A stretch of DNA of 20,690 nucleotides from an uncultured Prevotella sp. (GCA_905372445.1 CAJPPF010000026.1:1-20690), one strand, 5' to 3'; positions 1-8,289 are shown, counted from the stretch's first letter. A program made the numbers and translations. The notes: generated from the letters alone by a model not told the origin.

Positions 1-51
1 CTGCTCAACAATCGAACAAAATCAGTCAAGGACTCTAATGACCGATTCGGG
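1..51 (+). repeat. 193-bp MITE-like element, copy 1 (right end only)
   Basis: This is the right-hand end of the dispersed element, cut by the window edge. It matches the ends of the copies at 3834-4026 and 8290-8483 (CTGCTCAACAATC, then a degenerate terminal repeat ending CGGG at 51). The terminal repeat reads, on the opposite strand, CCCGAATCGGTCATTAG, so it differs from the commonest version at positions 4, 7 and 14. The flank immediately after it is ATAAT. Confidence 0.75.
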
Positions 52-128
52 ATAATTTGCCCCAGTATGGCAAATCTCTTGTCATTTGTAGGATGTTTGC
101 AGAGGTTTGTCAATGCAGTACGTGATAA

Positions 129-279
129 CCACAAAACGGTTAATAGACCGCGGTGTCGTTCTATTATCAAAGATCAAGAGCTTTCCTACTGCTTTCGCCC
201 GCTACGTCCGCGGTAACAAGACTGCTAATCTGCTCAACAATCAGACGAAATCACTTATGAGTCTATTGACCGTTTTGGG
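129..279 (+). repeat. 193-bp MITE-like element, copy 2 (43-bp internal deletion)
   Basis: This copy has both ends (left CCACAAAACGGTTAATAG, right CTATTGACCGTTTTGGG) but is only 151 bp long. Aligned to the copy at 8290-8483 it lacks exactly one 43-bp segment. That segment is bounded by the 7-bp direct repeat GCCCGCT, and a single GCCCGCT remains here, as expected of slippage or short-homology recombination. The flanks share ATAA. Confidence 0.85.
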
Positions 280-812
280 ATAAATTACGCCCATACGATA
301 CATTTGAATAAATTCAACAAAATACCTGTTCTGACCACACATACAGCCGATATTTGTCGGCGAGTTGTCGTTCGATGGCTAAAAACGCTTATTTTTGGCA
401 TTAGACAAAATGAGCTGAAAATCAATGTGATAGTTTTTTTTGATACCAATAAGAATATGAATCAGTTTCAAGAACCGCCGTTTCTTGAGGCTAAAACCTA
501 CGTTTCTTGCCGATGAAACCGCCGTTTTTAGCGTAAAGAATCGTCGCTTTTTGAGAGAAAAACAACGGAATTAGGCTGTTGCCAGTTTTGATCGCTTCTC
601 AAAGATGTGGCTTTATGCAATATGGACTTGACAGATCGTAGCTTTTGCTTTTCTCGTTTGCTGAAAATTGCGAAGATGAATTTTCTTTACGAAATGTCAA
701 GTTTGAGGATGAGATGTCTGTAACGTTGTCTTTGGTAAGCAAGCTTTGTTGTTCGCCGCAATGTGGCAAGGCTAACGATATTTGTAGGGACATTAGCATA
801 GGTTTGGCAATT
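280..812. other. intergenic region, no convincing gene
   Basis: About 530 bases lie between two repeat elements. Short open frames exist on both strands (for example 304-516 plus, 599-799 minus, 645-827 plus) but none has a recognisable domain or a convincing start context. The only structure seen is the degenerate 22-bp tandem repeat at about 470-556. Confidence 0.5.
470..556. repeat. degenerate 22-bp tandem repeat, locus 1
   Basis: About four imperfect 22-bp units, recognised by recurring CGTTTCTTG or CGTTTTTAG blocks spaced 22 bp apart and by ACCGCCG cores. The stretch from 514 to about 532 is nearly identical to 12936-12954 at the second locus (ATGAAACCGCCGTTTTTAGCG), so the two arrays are related. 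The function is unknown. Confidence 0.65.
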
Positions 813-989
813 ATTGGTGTCCGATAAAAACTGATTGAAAGTTCTGCAAGCCTTTATTTATCGGCACTACAGGCACATATAGCCACTGGGGGCTTACTTT
901 TTCGGAAAAATAGTAAGCGTTACTAAAAACATTCCTTTTAGTTTTGTGTCTTCCATGAGTCGAGAAATGGTCGGCATTTGCCTGACGGA

Positions 990-1088
990 GTAGGGGCGTG
1001 ATTTATCACGCTTAAGCAATCTCCGAGAAACAAATAGCTCGCGCAATGGACTCTGCCCGAGGCGGAACATGATAAATCACGCCCCTAC
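990..1088. repeat. inverted pair of GTAGGGGCGTGATTTATCACG modules
   Basis: The left arm at 990-1010 is complementary to the right arm, which ends at 1088, with about 50 nt between. The arm core CGTGATTTATCACG is itself nearly self-complementary. The left arm has lost the GTTCCG extension present in copy B, so pairing here is 21 bp. Confidence 0.8.
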
Positions 1089-1120
1089 GCCTGCCGGATT
1101 GCCTGTTTCCCAAAGGATTG

Positions 1121-1146
1121 CGGAACGTGATGAATCACGTCCCTAC
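1121..1146. repeat. extra single palindromic module
   Basis: A further copy of the 26-bp module, starting CGGAACGTGAT and ending CCCTAC, with two changes relative to copy B. It lies downstream of the inverted pair and has no partner arm of its own. Confidence 0.75.
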
Positions 1147-1220
1147 ACTGACGCGCTGATACTGATTGTTTGTTTTGCGGGTAAGGAGGTGCAGAATTGG
1201 CGTAACCTCTTTGCGAAAGT

Positions 1221-1724
1221 CTAAACTCCGAAATTCTCTTGTTTCTCAAATATCTCCTTTACGGTCTTTCGCGCACGGAAGATATTTATTTTCACTTGTT
1301 CCTCACTGAACGATAGTATTTCGGCTATTTCCTTATAGCTCTTTCCCTCAAAATCACGGAGCTGCATACATGTGCGCTGTTTCTCCGGCAGAGAGTTCAT
1401 TATCGCACGCACACGCTCCAGACTGTCGGTATGCTGAAGACTCTCAAGCGGGCTATGCGCACGGTCGGGGCGGTCGATCATCAACGTGTCGAGCGATGCG
1501 TTTCGGTTGTCGTAGAGTTTCAGATGGTCGAGTGCAATATTACGGCACATCGTCATGGCAAATGCCTCTATCGACTGTATCTCGTTCCATGTGTCGCGAC
1601 GGTTCCAAAGCTTTATAAGTGTGTCCTGCACCACATCCTCAGCTTCTTGCTGACTGAGTGTTATGCGAAGTGCCAGACGATAAAGCCGGTCTTTCAGCGG
1701 AAGTATGTCGCGACGGAAATCCAA
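1221..1724 (-). CDS. ECF-type RNA polymerase sigma-70 factor
   Basis: At 167 residues this has the size and layout of an extracytoplasmic-function sigma factor. Region 2 (residues about 10-75) includes LYRLALRITLSQQEAEDVVQDT, with the typical EAEDVVQDT core-binding motif. Region 4 (about 105-160) has LPEKQRTCMQLRDFEGKSYK followed by a helix-turn-helix (EIAEILSFSEEQVKINIFRAR). It would direct RNA polymerase to a set of promoters that cannot be read from here. The frame has no ATG between the preceding in-frame stop and the conserved start of region 2, so TTG at 1722-1724 (or an ATT just upstream) is the likely start. It lies downstream of speA and the argB remnant on the same strand. No anti-sigma factor or other partner follows: the next 1.2 kb is repeats. 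Family assignment is firm; the regulon is unknown. Confidence 0.9.
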   Translation of the reverse strand: MDFRRDILPLKDRLYRLALRITLSQQEAEDVVQDTLIKLWNRRDTWNEIQSIEAFAMTMCRNIALDHLKLYDNRNASLDTLMIDRPDRAHSPLESLQHTDSLERVRAIMNSLPEKQRTCMQLRDFEGKSYKEIAEILSFSEEQVKINIFRARKTVKEIFEKQENFGV

Positions 1725-1739
1725 ATGAATAAACTATAT

Positions 1740-1879
1740 TTATGAATTATGTATTAAATGAGGAAAGAATTGTTCTATTACTGTACCGCCGAAGAGATTC
1801 GCGATGCTGGTGATAACAACTTTTTCACACCAGCTTCGACCACAGCTCCACCTACTTTTATGATGCGTGTTTCTGCCAT
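1740..1879 (-). pseudogene. argB: acetylglutamate kinase (argB-like) remnant, internally deleted and frameshifted
   Basis: An ATG at 1877-1879, one base after the speA stop, opens MAETRIIKVGGAVVEAGVKK. The IIKVGGAVVE part resembles the N-terminal nucleotide-binding strand and glycine loop of the amino-acid kinase family (ArgB). Directly after it, in the neighbouring frame from 1820, the sequence reads VVITSIANLFGGTVIE and stops at 1740-1742. That resembles the C-terminus of ArgB-type kinases (AGVKxVVIT...GGT.I). A normal ArgB is about 260 residues, so roughly 200 central codons are missing and the two ends are joined out of frame. In the starting frame translation stops at 1778-1780. The product cannot be a functional kinase. 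What is seen are the two short matches and their placement; the identification as argB rests on family motifs and is not proven. Confidence 0.7.
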
Positions 1880-1880
1880 T

Positions 1881-3773
1881 CTATTCCAAATAAGTATATC
1901 CGTAAAGCCCTGCACGATAGTTGCTGATGAACTCCTTACCCTCATCAGATGTAATCTTGCCCTCCTTAATCGCCTTTGCCACCCATATCTCCAGACGGCG
2001 GACGAGTTTCTTCGGGTCGTACTGAACATATTCGAGCACATCGGCAACGGTCTCTCCGTCGATGGTCTTGTCTATTGTATATCCCTCTTCATTGACGGTT
2101 ATATGCACCGCATTCGTGTCGCCGAAGAGGTTGTGCATATTGCCGAGAATCTCCTGATATGCTCCAACGAGGAAGACGCCTATGTAATAATGCTCACCAT
2201 CTCTGATAGTGTGGAGCGGCAGATAGTTGGTCTGCTGCCCTCCGTTGACATAGGCACTTATCTTTCCGTCAGAGTCGCAGGTGATGTCCTGCAACTGTGC
2301 CGAACGTTTAGGCTGCTCCTTGAGCCTGTCGATAGGCATGATAGGGAACAGCTGGTCGATGCCCCACGAGTCGGGCATGCTCTGGAAGAGCGAGAAGTTA
2401 CAGAAATATTTGTCAGCCATCTGCTTGTCGAGATTGCGTAAGTCGTCGGGCACATGCTTCTGATGATGTGCGAGTTCTGCCACTTCGTGGCTGATAGCCC
2501 AATAGAGCGACTCTATCTGTGCGCGTGTCTTCAGGTCGATAATGCCATGGCGGAACAGGTCGAGAGCCTCCTCGCGTATGTCCTCTGCATCGTGCCAATC
2601 CTCAAGCATGGAACGTGTGGAGAGTTTGTCCCATATCTCCGTTAGGTCGTGCACGAGCTGGTGGTCGTCTTCGTCCGGCTGGAAGTCTTCCGGCATCTGC
2701 GGAGCAGAGACACTCTCAAGGACATCGAGAATCAGTACGGAATGGTGTGCTGTCAGTGAGCGACCGCCCTCGGTGATGAGATTAGGGTGAGGTATTTCGT
2801 TCTTGTCGGACGCATCGACGAAGGTATATACGATGTCGTTGATATACTCCTGAATGGAATAGTTGACCGACGACTCCGAATTGCTCGAACGCGTGCCGTC
2901 ATAGTCGACGCCAAGACCTCCGCCACAGTCGACGAATTCAATCTTGAAGCCCATGTTGTGGAGCTGCACATAATACTGTGCCGCCTCGCGCAGTGCTGTA
3001 GAGATGCGACGTATCTTCGTTATCTGACTGCCTATGTGGAAATGAATAAGCTTAAGGCAGTCGCGTAAGCCCATATCGTCGAGAAGGTCAAGAGCTATGA
3101 GAAGCTCGGAAGAATTCAGTCCGAACTTAGAAGCATCGCCTGCACTCTCCTGCCATCGTCCTGCGCCGTTTGACGCAAGTTTGATGCGTATGCCGAGATT
3201 AGGACGTACATTGAGCTTTGCAGCCGTATTGGCTATGACACGCAGCTCCGGCAGTTTCTCAACGACGAGAAACACTCGCTTGCCCATCTTCTGAGCCAGA
3301 AGCGCCATTTCAATATAGTTCTGGTCCTTGTGTCCGTTGCATATCACTATGGAGTCAGAATCCATATGTGTGGCAAGTACAGCGTGTAGCTCCGGCTTTG
3401 AACCTGCTTCCAGACCAATATTATACTTTGCGCCGTGGGATATAATCTCCTCTACGACAGGACGCATCTGGTTTACCTTTATCGGGAACACGATGAAATG
3501 ATCAGCCTTATACTGATACTCTTTCGATGCTTTATCGAAGCATGCCGAGGTACTCTGTATGCGAGTGTCGAGAATATCGGGGAAACGCAAGAGCATAGGA
3601 GCACCGACATGACGCGTAGCAAGCTCATCGACGACCTCCTTCAAGTCGACTTGCACGTTGTCCTTACGAGGGGTAACATACACATGTCCCTTATCATTCA
3701 CTCCGAAGTAGTTTATTCCCCAACCCTTGATATTATAGAGTTCCTTCGAATCTTCAATAGTCCATTTTTTCAT
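1881..3773 (-). CDS. speA: biosynthetic arginine decarboxylase
   Basis: A 630-residue pyridoxal-phosphate enzyme of the fold-III (alanine-racemase-like barrel) decarboxylase group. It converts arginine to agmatine and CO2, the first step of the agmatine route to polyamines, in the cytoplasm. The PLP lysine is K99 in FPIKVNQ. The glycine-rich phosphate-binding stretch is DCGGGLGVDYDGT. The substrate-side residues expected near the C-terminus are in DSWGIDQLFPIMPIDRL and in the TCDSDG motif with its catalytic cysteine. Length is typical of SpeA. The start is the only ATG before MKKWTIEDSKELYNIKGW, a normal N-terminus for the family. It lies between a repeat copy (3834-4026) upstream and the argB remnant one base downstream. 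I see no TAnnTTTG box just upstream, so it may be transcribed with topA-aroK through the repeat. Confidence 0.96.
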   Translation of the reverse strand: MKKWTIEDSKELYNIKGWGINYFGVNDKGHVYVTPRKDNVQVDLKEVVDELATRHVGAPMLLRFPDILDTRIQSTSACFDKASKEYQYKADHFIVFPIKVNQMRPVVEEIISHGAKYNIGLEAGSKPELHAVLATHMDSDSIVICNGHKDQNYIEMALLAQKMGKRVFLVVEKLPELRVIANTAAKLNVRPNLGIRIKLASNGAGRWQESAGDASKFGLNSSELLIALDLLDDMGLRDCLKLIHFHIGSQITKIRRISTALREAAQYYVQLHNMGFKIEFVDCGGGLGVDYDGTRSSNSESSVNYSIQEYINDIVYTFVDASDKNEIPHPNLITEGGRSLTAHHSVLILDVLESVSAPQMPEDFQPDEDDHQLVHDLTEIWDKLSTRSMLEDWHDAEDIREEALDLFRHGIIDLKTRAQIESLYWAISHEVAELAHHQKHVPDDLRNLDKQMADKYFCNFSLFQSMPDSWGIDQLFPIMPIDRLKEQPKRSAQLQDITCDSDGKISAYVNGGQQTNYLPLHTIRDGEHYYIGVFLVGAYQEILGNMHNLFGDTNAVHITVNEEGYTIDKTIDGETVADVLEYVQYDPKKLVRRLEIWVAKAIKEGKITSDEGKEFISNYRAGLYGYTYLE

Positions 3774-3833
3774 TTCACGATAGGTTGTTTCTTTTTATTA
3801 TATCGTTGTTGTTATATCGTAGTTTTCTTTTAT

Positions 3834-4026
3834 CCCAAATCGGTCAATAGACTGCAGTGCCTTTTTATCTTTAACGAACAAAAGCTTTCCTGCTGCTTTC
3901 GTCAGTTTGTGTGGCATCTTACAAGCCTTATTGCCTCGTCGTAGCTCGCTAAGCCCACGGTAATAAGGCTGCTGGTATGCTCAACAATCAGACAAAATCA
4001 CTTAGGAATCTATTGACTGATTTGGG
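3834..4026 (+). repeat. 193-bp MITE-like element, copy 3
   Basis: A full-length copy with left end CCCAAATCGGTCAATAG and right end CTATTGACTGATTTGGG. Both ends carry the AAATC version instead of the commoner AAAAC, so the arms still pair. Flanks are TTTAT on the left and CTTAT on the right, a 4-of-5 match to a target duplication. The right end stops one base before the aroK stop codon (4028-4030). The copy separates aroK from speA. Confidence 0.9.
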
Positions 4027-4027
4027 C

Positions 4028-4555
4028 TTATACGTCAAGAATACGGCGAATCTTCTCAATATGCTCGGCAATCTTGTCGTAGTTGTCCATAAGGTTAACG
4101 TCGAGGATATGCTTTGCCTTAAGATAATACTGCTCACGCAGTGCGAGCTGTTGGCGTATGTATACGTCGATTTCTTCGGGCGTCTTGTCGAGCAGCAACG
4201 GACGCACTCCCTTGCCCAACTTAAGATGCTGCTGCAGAACTGCCGGTGTGGCTTGTAGATATACTGTCTCTGCCTGCCGGTTGAGATAGTCCATGTTGTC
4301 GAAGAAACACGGCGTACCACCGCCGCAGCTTATTACCACATTCTCAAACTCTGCCACTTCATGGAGCATATTACGCTCTATCTGTCGGAATCCTTCCTCA
4401 CCTCGTTCGTCGAACAGCGACTTCACCGTCCTTCGCATACGACTCTCTATATACCAGTCGAGGTCGTAGAAGGTCACTCCGAGCGCCTTGGCAAGGTCTT
4501 TGCCTACGGTTGTCTTGCCGGCGCCCATATATCCGATCAGGACGATGCGAATCAT
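4028..4555 (-). CDS. aroK: shikimate kinase
   Basis: A 175-residue cytoplasmic kinase that phosphorylates shikimate at the 3-hydroxyl with ATP, in the pathway to chorismate and aromatic amino acids. The Walker A loop is GYMGAGKT (residues 8-15). DLDWYIE (31-37) supplies the shikimate-binding aspartate. R57 lies in GFRQIE, the substrate-binding glycines are SCGGGTP (76-82), and GVRPLL (about 116-121) holds the lid-region arginine. The frame stays open upstream, but MIRIVLIGYMGAGKT is the normal start, and its ATG overlaps the topA stop codon (ATGA, 4552-4555), which implies translational coupling. The stop codon is immediately followed by a repeat copy, so the mRNA runs straight from the stop into the element's terminal inverted repeat. 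Confidence 0.95.
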   Translation of the reverse strand: MIRIVLIGYMGAGKTTVGKDLAKALGVTFYDLDWYIESRMRRTVKSLFDERGEEGFRQIERNMLHEVAEFENVVISCGGGTPCFFDNMDYLNRQAETVYLQATPAVLQQHLKLGKGVRPLLLDKTPEEIDVYIRQQLALREQYYLKAKHILDVNLMDNYDKIAEHIEKIRRILDV

Positions 4556-6888
4556 TTCCTGCCTCTTTTTACTTTTGCCGTTGGGCGCACGGTTGTCTCG
4601 TCGACAATTCGCTTGCACTCCTCGTATGTCAGTTCGGCTGCACGTGCATGGAACTGCTTTGGCAGTCGATAGTTCTGACCGTCATAACTGATGTAAGGAC
4701 CATAGCGACCGTTCAGCACTTCCATCATCGCATCCTCTTCAAAGGTTTTGATATGACGCTGCTGTTCCTGACTTTTCTTCTCCTCAATAAGGACTATAGC
4801 CTCATCAAGCGTGATAGTAAGTGGGTCGGCATCCTTAGGAAGCGAGACATATTGTTTGTTGTAAAGCACGTATGCACCGAAGCGCCCCATGCCTATGACA
4901 ATCTTTTCTCCCTCATATTCGCCAAGCTCACGTGGCAGACGAAACAGCTCCAGTGCCTCTTCGAGCGTCAACGAGTCCATCGTCTTGTCTTTAGGCATCT
5001 GTGCGAAGCGTGGCTTTTCTGCGTCGTCGGCAGAACCAATCTGCACGACAGGACCAAAGCGCCCTATCTTCACGAATACAGGTTTGCCGCTCTTAGGGTC
5101 TATGCCTATCTCGCGCTCACCGGCTTTATGCTCCTGACGGGAATTCATCACTTTGTCCACCTGTGGCTCAAATTCCTTGTCGAAACTCTTCATCATCTTC
5201 GACCATTCTTTCTTTCCAGCGGCAATCTTATCAAACTCTGCCTCCACCTTTGCAGTGAAATCAAACTCCATTATGTCCTTGAAGTTCTCCATGAGAAAAT
5301 CGTTCACGACAATGCCAGTGTCTGTAGGAATGAGCTTGCCTTTCTCGTTGCCGAAGACTTCCTTCTTCTGCTTTGAAGATATCTTGCTGCCTTTCAGCGT
5401 GTCAACCACATATTGTCGCTCTTCGCCCTTTTTGTCTCCCTTCTGAACATACTCACGCTGCTGAATAGTACTGATAGTCGGCGCGTATGTTGACGGGCGT
5501 CCGATGCCCAGCTCCTCCATTTTCTTCACCAGACTTGCCTCCGTGTAGCGGATAGGGCTCTGCGAGAATCGCTCTGTCGAAACAATCTCCTTGCTCTTCA
5601 ATACATCACCTTTCTTCATAGAAGGAAGCATGTTTGCCACGTCATCGCCGTCGTTATCATCATCGATTGACTCTCGATATGCCTTTATGAAACCGTCGAA
5701 GCTGATTACCTCGCCATTAGCCACAAAATGTTCTTCCTGCCCGTCGATGTCGATTGTTACGGTCGTCTTCTCTATCACTGCATCTGCCATCTGCGATGCC
5801 AGCGTGCGTTTCCATATCAGTTCGTAGAGGCGACGCTCCTGCACAGTGCCCTGAATCTCCGGTTCATTCATATATGTAGGACGTATAGCCTCATGTGCTT
5901 CCTGGGCACCACGTGCTGATGTATGGTAATTGCGCACCTTGCTGTATTCTTTGCCGTAAAGTTTCGTCACCTCAGCCTTGCTTGCGCCAAGACAGAGCTG
6001 CGACAGGTTTACGCTGTCTGTTCGCATATATGTGATACGACCACTTTCGTAGAGCCTCTGAGCAATCATCATCGTCTGACTTACGGTGAATCCAAGTTTG
6101 CGTGTAGCCTCTTGCTGGAGTGTTGATGTAGTGAACGGCGGTGCCGGTGTGCGCTTCAATGGTTTCTTCGCAACAGAAGATACTGTGAACACAGAATCCT
6201 TGCAACGCTCAAGAAATGCCATTGCATCGTCGTGATTATGAAAGCGACGGTCGAGCTCAGCCTTAACCTCCTGAACGGTTCCGTCATTCTGTTCCATAAG
6301 GAATATAGCGTTCACACGATAATAGGTCTCGGCGTTGAAATTCTGTATTTCGCGCTCGCGGTCAACGATAAGCCTTACTACGACGCTCTGCACACGGCCT
6401 GCCGAAAGCGATGGTTTCACCTTACGCCATAACACCGGTGAGAGCTTGAAACCCACGATACGGTCAAGCACACGACGTGCCTGCTGAGCATTCACCAAGT
6501 TCATGTTTATGTGGCGGGGGGTCTCTATAGCGTTGAGAATGGCTGACTGGGTAATCTCATGAAAGACAATACGGCTTGTCTTCGCCTCGTCCAGTCCCAG
6601 CACCTCACAAAGATGCCAGGAGATTGCCTCTCCCTCGCGGTCCTCATCGGATGCCAGCCATATCTTCTTTGCAGCCTTTGCCTTTGCTTTCAGGTCGGCT
6701 ACTAAGCGTTTCTTGTCGTCAGGAATTTCATAGCATGGCTGAAGTGTATTTGCGTCGATGCTTATTTCTTTTTTCTTTAGGTCACGGATATGACCATAGC
6801 TTGACATTACCTTGAAGTCTTTTCCAAGGAATTTCTCTATTGTCTTTGCCTTTGCGGGGCTCTCTACAATTACTAAATTATCCTGCAT
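4552..6888 (-). CDS. topA: type IA DNA topoisomerase I
   Basis: A 778-residue enzyme that relaxes negative supercoils through a transient 5'-phosphotyrosine link. The N-terminal TOPRIM domain has VIVESPAKAKTIEKF with catalytic E9, and DEDREGE (81-87) for metal binding. The strand-passage region contains SAGRVQSVVVRLI (162-174). The catalytic tyrosine is Y287 in SGRITYMRTDS. The C-terminal third holds two or more topoisomerase-type repeats (GKPVFVKIGRFGP, MGRFGAYV, GRYGPYIS) rather than four-cysteine zinc fingers, and ends in a basic tail (KVKRGRK). The start ATG opens MQDNLVIVESPAKAK, as expected. The stop overlaps the aroK start. A TAnnTTTG box at 6973-6980 is a plausible promoter for a topA-aroK(-speA) transcript. 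Confidence 0.97.
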   Translation of the reverse strand: MQDNLVIVESPAKAKTIEKFLGKDFKVMSSYGHIRDLKKKEISIDANTLQPCYEIPDDKKRLVADLKAKAKAAKKIWLASDEDREGEAISWHLCEVLGLDEAKTSRIVFHEITQSAILNAIETPRHINMNLVNAQQARRVLDRIVGFKLSPVLWRKVKPSLSAGRVQSVVVRLIVDREREIQNFNAETYYRVNAIFLMEQNDGTVQEVKAELDRRFHNHDDAMAFLERCKDSVFTVSSVAKKPLKRTPAPPFTTSTLQQEATRKLGFTVSQTMMIAQRLYESGRITYMRTDSVNLSQLCLGASKAEVTKLYGKEYSKVRNYHTSARGAQEAHEAIRPTYMNEPEIQGTVQERRLYELIWKRTLASQMADAVIEKTTVTIDIDGQEEHFVANGEVISFDGFIKAYRESIDDDNDGDDVANMLPSMKKGDVLKSKEIVSTERFSQSPIRYTEASLVKKMEELGIGRPSTYAPTISTIQQREYVQKGDKKGEERQYVVDTLKGSKISSKQKKEVFGNEKGKLIPTDTGIVVNDFLMENFKDIMEFDFTAKVEAEFDKIAAGKKEWSKMMKSFDKEFEPQVDKVMNSRQEHKAGEREIGIDPKSGKPVFVKIGRFGPVVQIGSADDAEKPRFAQMPKDKTMDSLTLEEALELFRLPRELGEYEGEKIVIGMGRFGAYVLYNKQYVSLPKDADPLTITLDEAIVLIEEKKSQEQQRHIKTFEEDAMMEVLNGRYGPYISYDGQNYRLPKQFHARAAELTYEECKRIVDETTVRPTAKVKRGRK

Positions 6889-7210
6889 AATCTTTTATAT
6901 GAACTGTTTTGCGACATAATTCACAGCCCTGCCATTTATGGCATTGCATCTTTTACGTGCTAAATTTGTTTGCAAAATTACACATTTTAGATATATACAC
7001 CTTATTATAATTAGAAATTTCAGGTTTTTTAAGGGTTGAGGCTTTATATCAGAAATCGCCAAAATTGACTTGCACAGTTCAGGGAATGCATTATCTTCAT
7101 GACGCATGCACATGATGCCCACGCCCACGCACCTGCACATTCACGCACACATATATTATATAGAGATAAGGTAAAGTTGAAAAAGAAGGTCGCTGCCGGT
7201 ATTCGGCAAG
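6889..7210. other. intergenic region upstream of topA
   Basis: The stretch separates the PI-PLC gene end from topA. It holds the putative topA -7 box at 6973-6980, a CA/CG-rich patch at about 7103-7150 (recurring CACGC), and a weak 5-bp stem (TGCCG/CGGCA, 7194-7208) just past the PI-PLC stop. I see no gene. Confidence 0.5.
6973..6980 (-). promoter_or_regulatory. putative topA -7 box
   Basis: The minus strand reads TAATTTTG, matching the Bacteroidetes TAnnTTTG -7 consensus, about 85 nt before the topA start. No clear TTTG -33 element lies at the expected distance, so this is tentative. Confidence 0.4.
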
Positions 7211-8227
7211 TTAGAAATTGTTGTCGATGACTGCCCTGACGAGTTTACTGCCAAGCACAGCATATCCGTTGGAGACATCGACGCCGGCATAGTCCATCAT
7301 GACTATGCCTGGACAGCGTCCACGCATCATCATCTTCAAAGCAAAGTGGTTGGTGTGGGTGGCATTGTCGCGGTAGCCGTCGGATGTGGCAAAGCATTCG
7401 TCCTCGAGCATTGCCTCGTTTGTGTAGGCAGAACAATGGTTGATGCGCAGTTCGCCAAAGGACGGTGTGATAAACATCCGCTCCATGCAACGTAGTTTAG
7501 TGTTCATCTTGCTGCCAATGGTCTCGTAATAATCCTGCACGAACAGCACGCCCTGCCCTTCGGCACTCCATATCCTTGCAGCGACCTGCGAGTGTATATC
7601 CTCGTCTGACGACCATTCTTCGATATAACCGCCCACCGGTGTGTCGGCATAATGCTTGCGGGCAAGCAGAAGAATCTTGCCCCGCATATCCGCCACAGTA
7701 AGGTCGGGACGATAATCGACGATGTGCCGACATATGTCACGCTGATAAAGAAAGCTTTTCATAGCTTCTTCCCACTCCGGATTACCTGCGTCGCCGTCGG
7801 TTTCATGACGAAACACTACGACAGCAAACTCCCCGGGATTGACTCTCACGGAGTCGATTATCTGCCGTATGGTCTCCTCGAAGCCGGCGTTGGTCTTCAG
7901 CCTGCCGTGGAAGATATGCAGATGATTATCGATGAGTGCCGGTCGAAGATCAAAGGCGCGGACACCTGCAGACCATTGCCCGGCTATACTGCACTCCTGT
8001 GTCTGACCAAAAACACGACCGTACTCCGCCCACTCTGTGGCAAACCCGTTGCCGGTTGCAGCATCGTGAGAGCCTGGAATGGAGAGCTGCGTCAGCAGCG
8101 TGTTGTCTGCCAGTCGCGACATCCAATTATCGGCACGCGACGTTTCATGCCCTGTCAAAAGAAAGGCTAGAACAAGAACAAAGACCCTTATCTTTTTTCC
8201 AACCGTAAAATCATAGTGTATGAACAT
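7211..8227 (-). CDS. secreted phosphatidylinositol-specific phospholipase C X-domain protein
   Basis: About 338 residues. A hydrophobic signal segment (IRVFVLVLAFLLTG, residues 13-26) precedes the mature domain, so it is exported. The domain matches bacterial PI-PLC: QLSIPGSHDAAT with the catalytic His (H54), VRAFDLRP with the substrate arginine, and HIFHGRL with the second catalytic His (H107). These enzymes cleave phosphatidylinositol or inositol-phosphate-containing lipids; the real substrate here is unknown. The start is uncertain: ATGs lie at 8225-8227 and 8243-8245, and the frame is open to 8272. I chose 8227 because it gives the most normal signal peptide. It is downstream of, and co-directional with, the esterase, with a repeat copy between them. 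Host or dietary lipid use is inference. Confidence 0.88.
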   Translation of the reverse strand: MFIHYDFTVGKKIRVFVLVLAFLLTGHETSRADNWMSRLADNTLLTQLSIPGSHDAATGNGFATEWAEYGRVFGQTQECSIAGQWSAGVRAFDLRPALIDNHLHIFHGRLKTNAGFEETIRQIIDSVRVNPGEFAVVVFRHETDGDAGNPEWEEAMKSFLYQRDICRHIVDYRPDLTVADMRGKILLLARKHYADTPVGGYIEEWSSDEDIHSQVAARIWSAEGQGVLFVQDYYETIGSKMNTKLRCMERMFITPSFGELRINHCSAYTNEAMLEDECFATSDGYRDNATHTNHFALKMMMRGRCPGIVMMDYAGVDVSNGYAVLGSKLVRAVIDNNF

Positions 8228-8289
8228 ACCATTATAACTTTGCATTCTGCGCCCTCTTTCACAGAGCGCCATAAAAAATCGAGTTTAAA

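Larger units (their letters stand above)
813..1146 (+). repeat. 327-bp palindromic element, copy A (right end lost)
   Basis: From the left terminus ATTGGTGTCCG at 813 to about 1088 this region aligns with the complete copy at 11114-11440. Shared stretches include AAAGTTCTGCAAGCC and TTTTGTGTCTTCCA, and both palindromic modules are present (990-1010 and 1063-1088). The right terminus seen in copy B is missing. Instead a third, slightly divergent module follows at 1121-1146. There is no coding capacity. It is probably an old, damaged member of the family. Confidence 0.75.

Noticed and set aside
470..556. Possible CRISPR array from regular 22-bp periodicity
   Set aside because: Units are directly joined with no unique spacers, have diverged, and no cas genes are present.
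304..827. Short open frames on both strands (304-516 plus, 599-799 minus, 645-827 plus)
   Set aside because: No domain, no credible start context, composition like the surrounding repeats; one of them overlaps a repeat element.
1758..2441. Long plus-strand open frame opposite speA
   Set aside because: It lies antisense to a complete, highly conserved arginine decarboxylase and encodes nothing recognisable.
7103..7150. CACGC-rich patch upstream of topA
   Set aside because: Spacing is irregular and there is no clear repeat unit; probably low-complexity sequence.
7194..7208. Hairpin after the PI-PLC gene as a terminator
   Set aside because: Only a 5-bp stem and the T-rich tract is displaced by several bases; too weak to call.
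8235..8242. Plus-strand TAACTTTG, a promoter-like -7 box
   Set aside because: No -33 element, lies inside the start region of the minus-strand PI-PLC gene, and no plus-strand gene follows; it might transcribe repeat copy 4 but nothing supports that.
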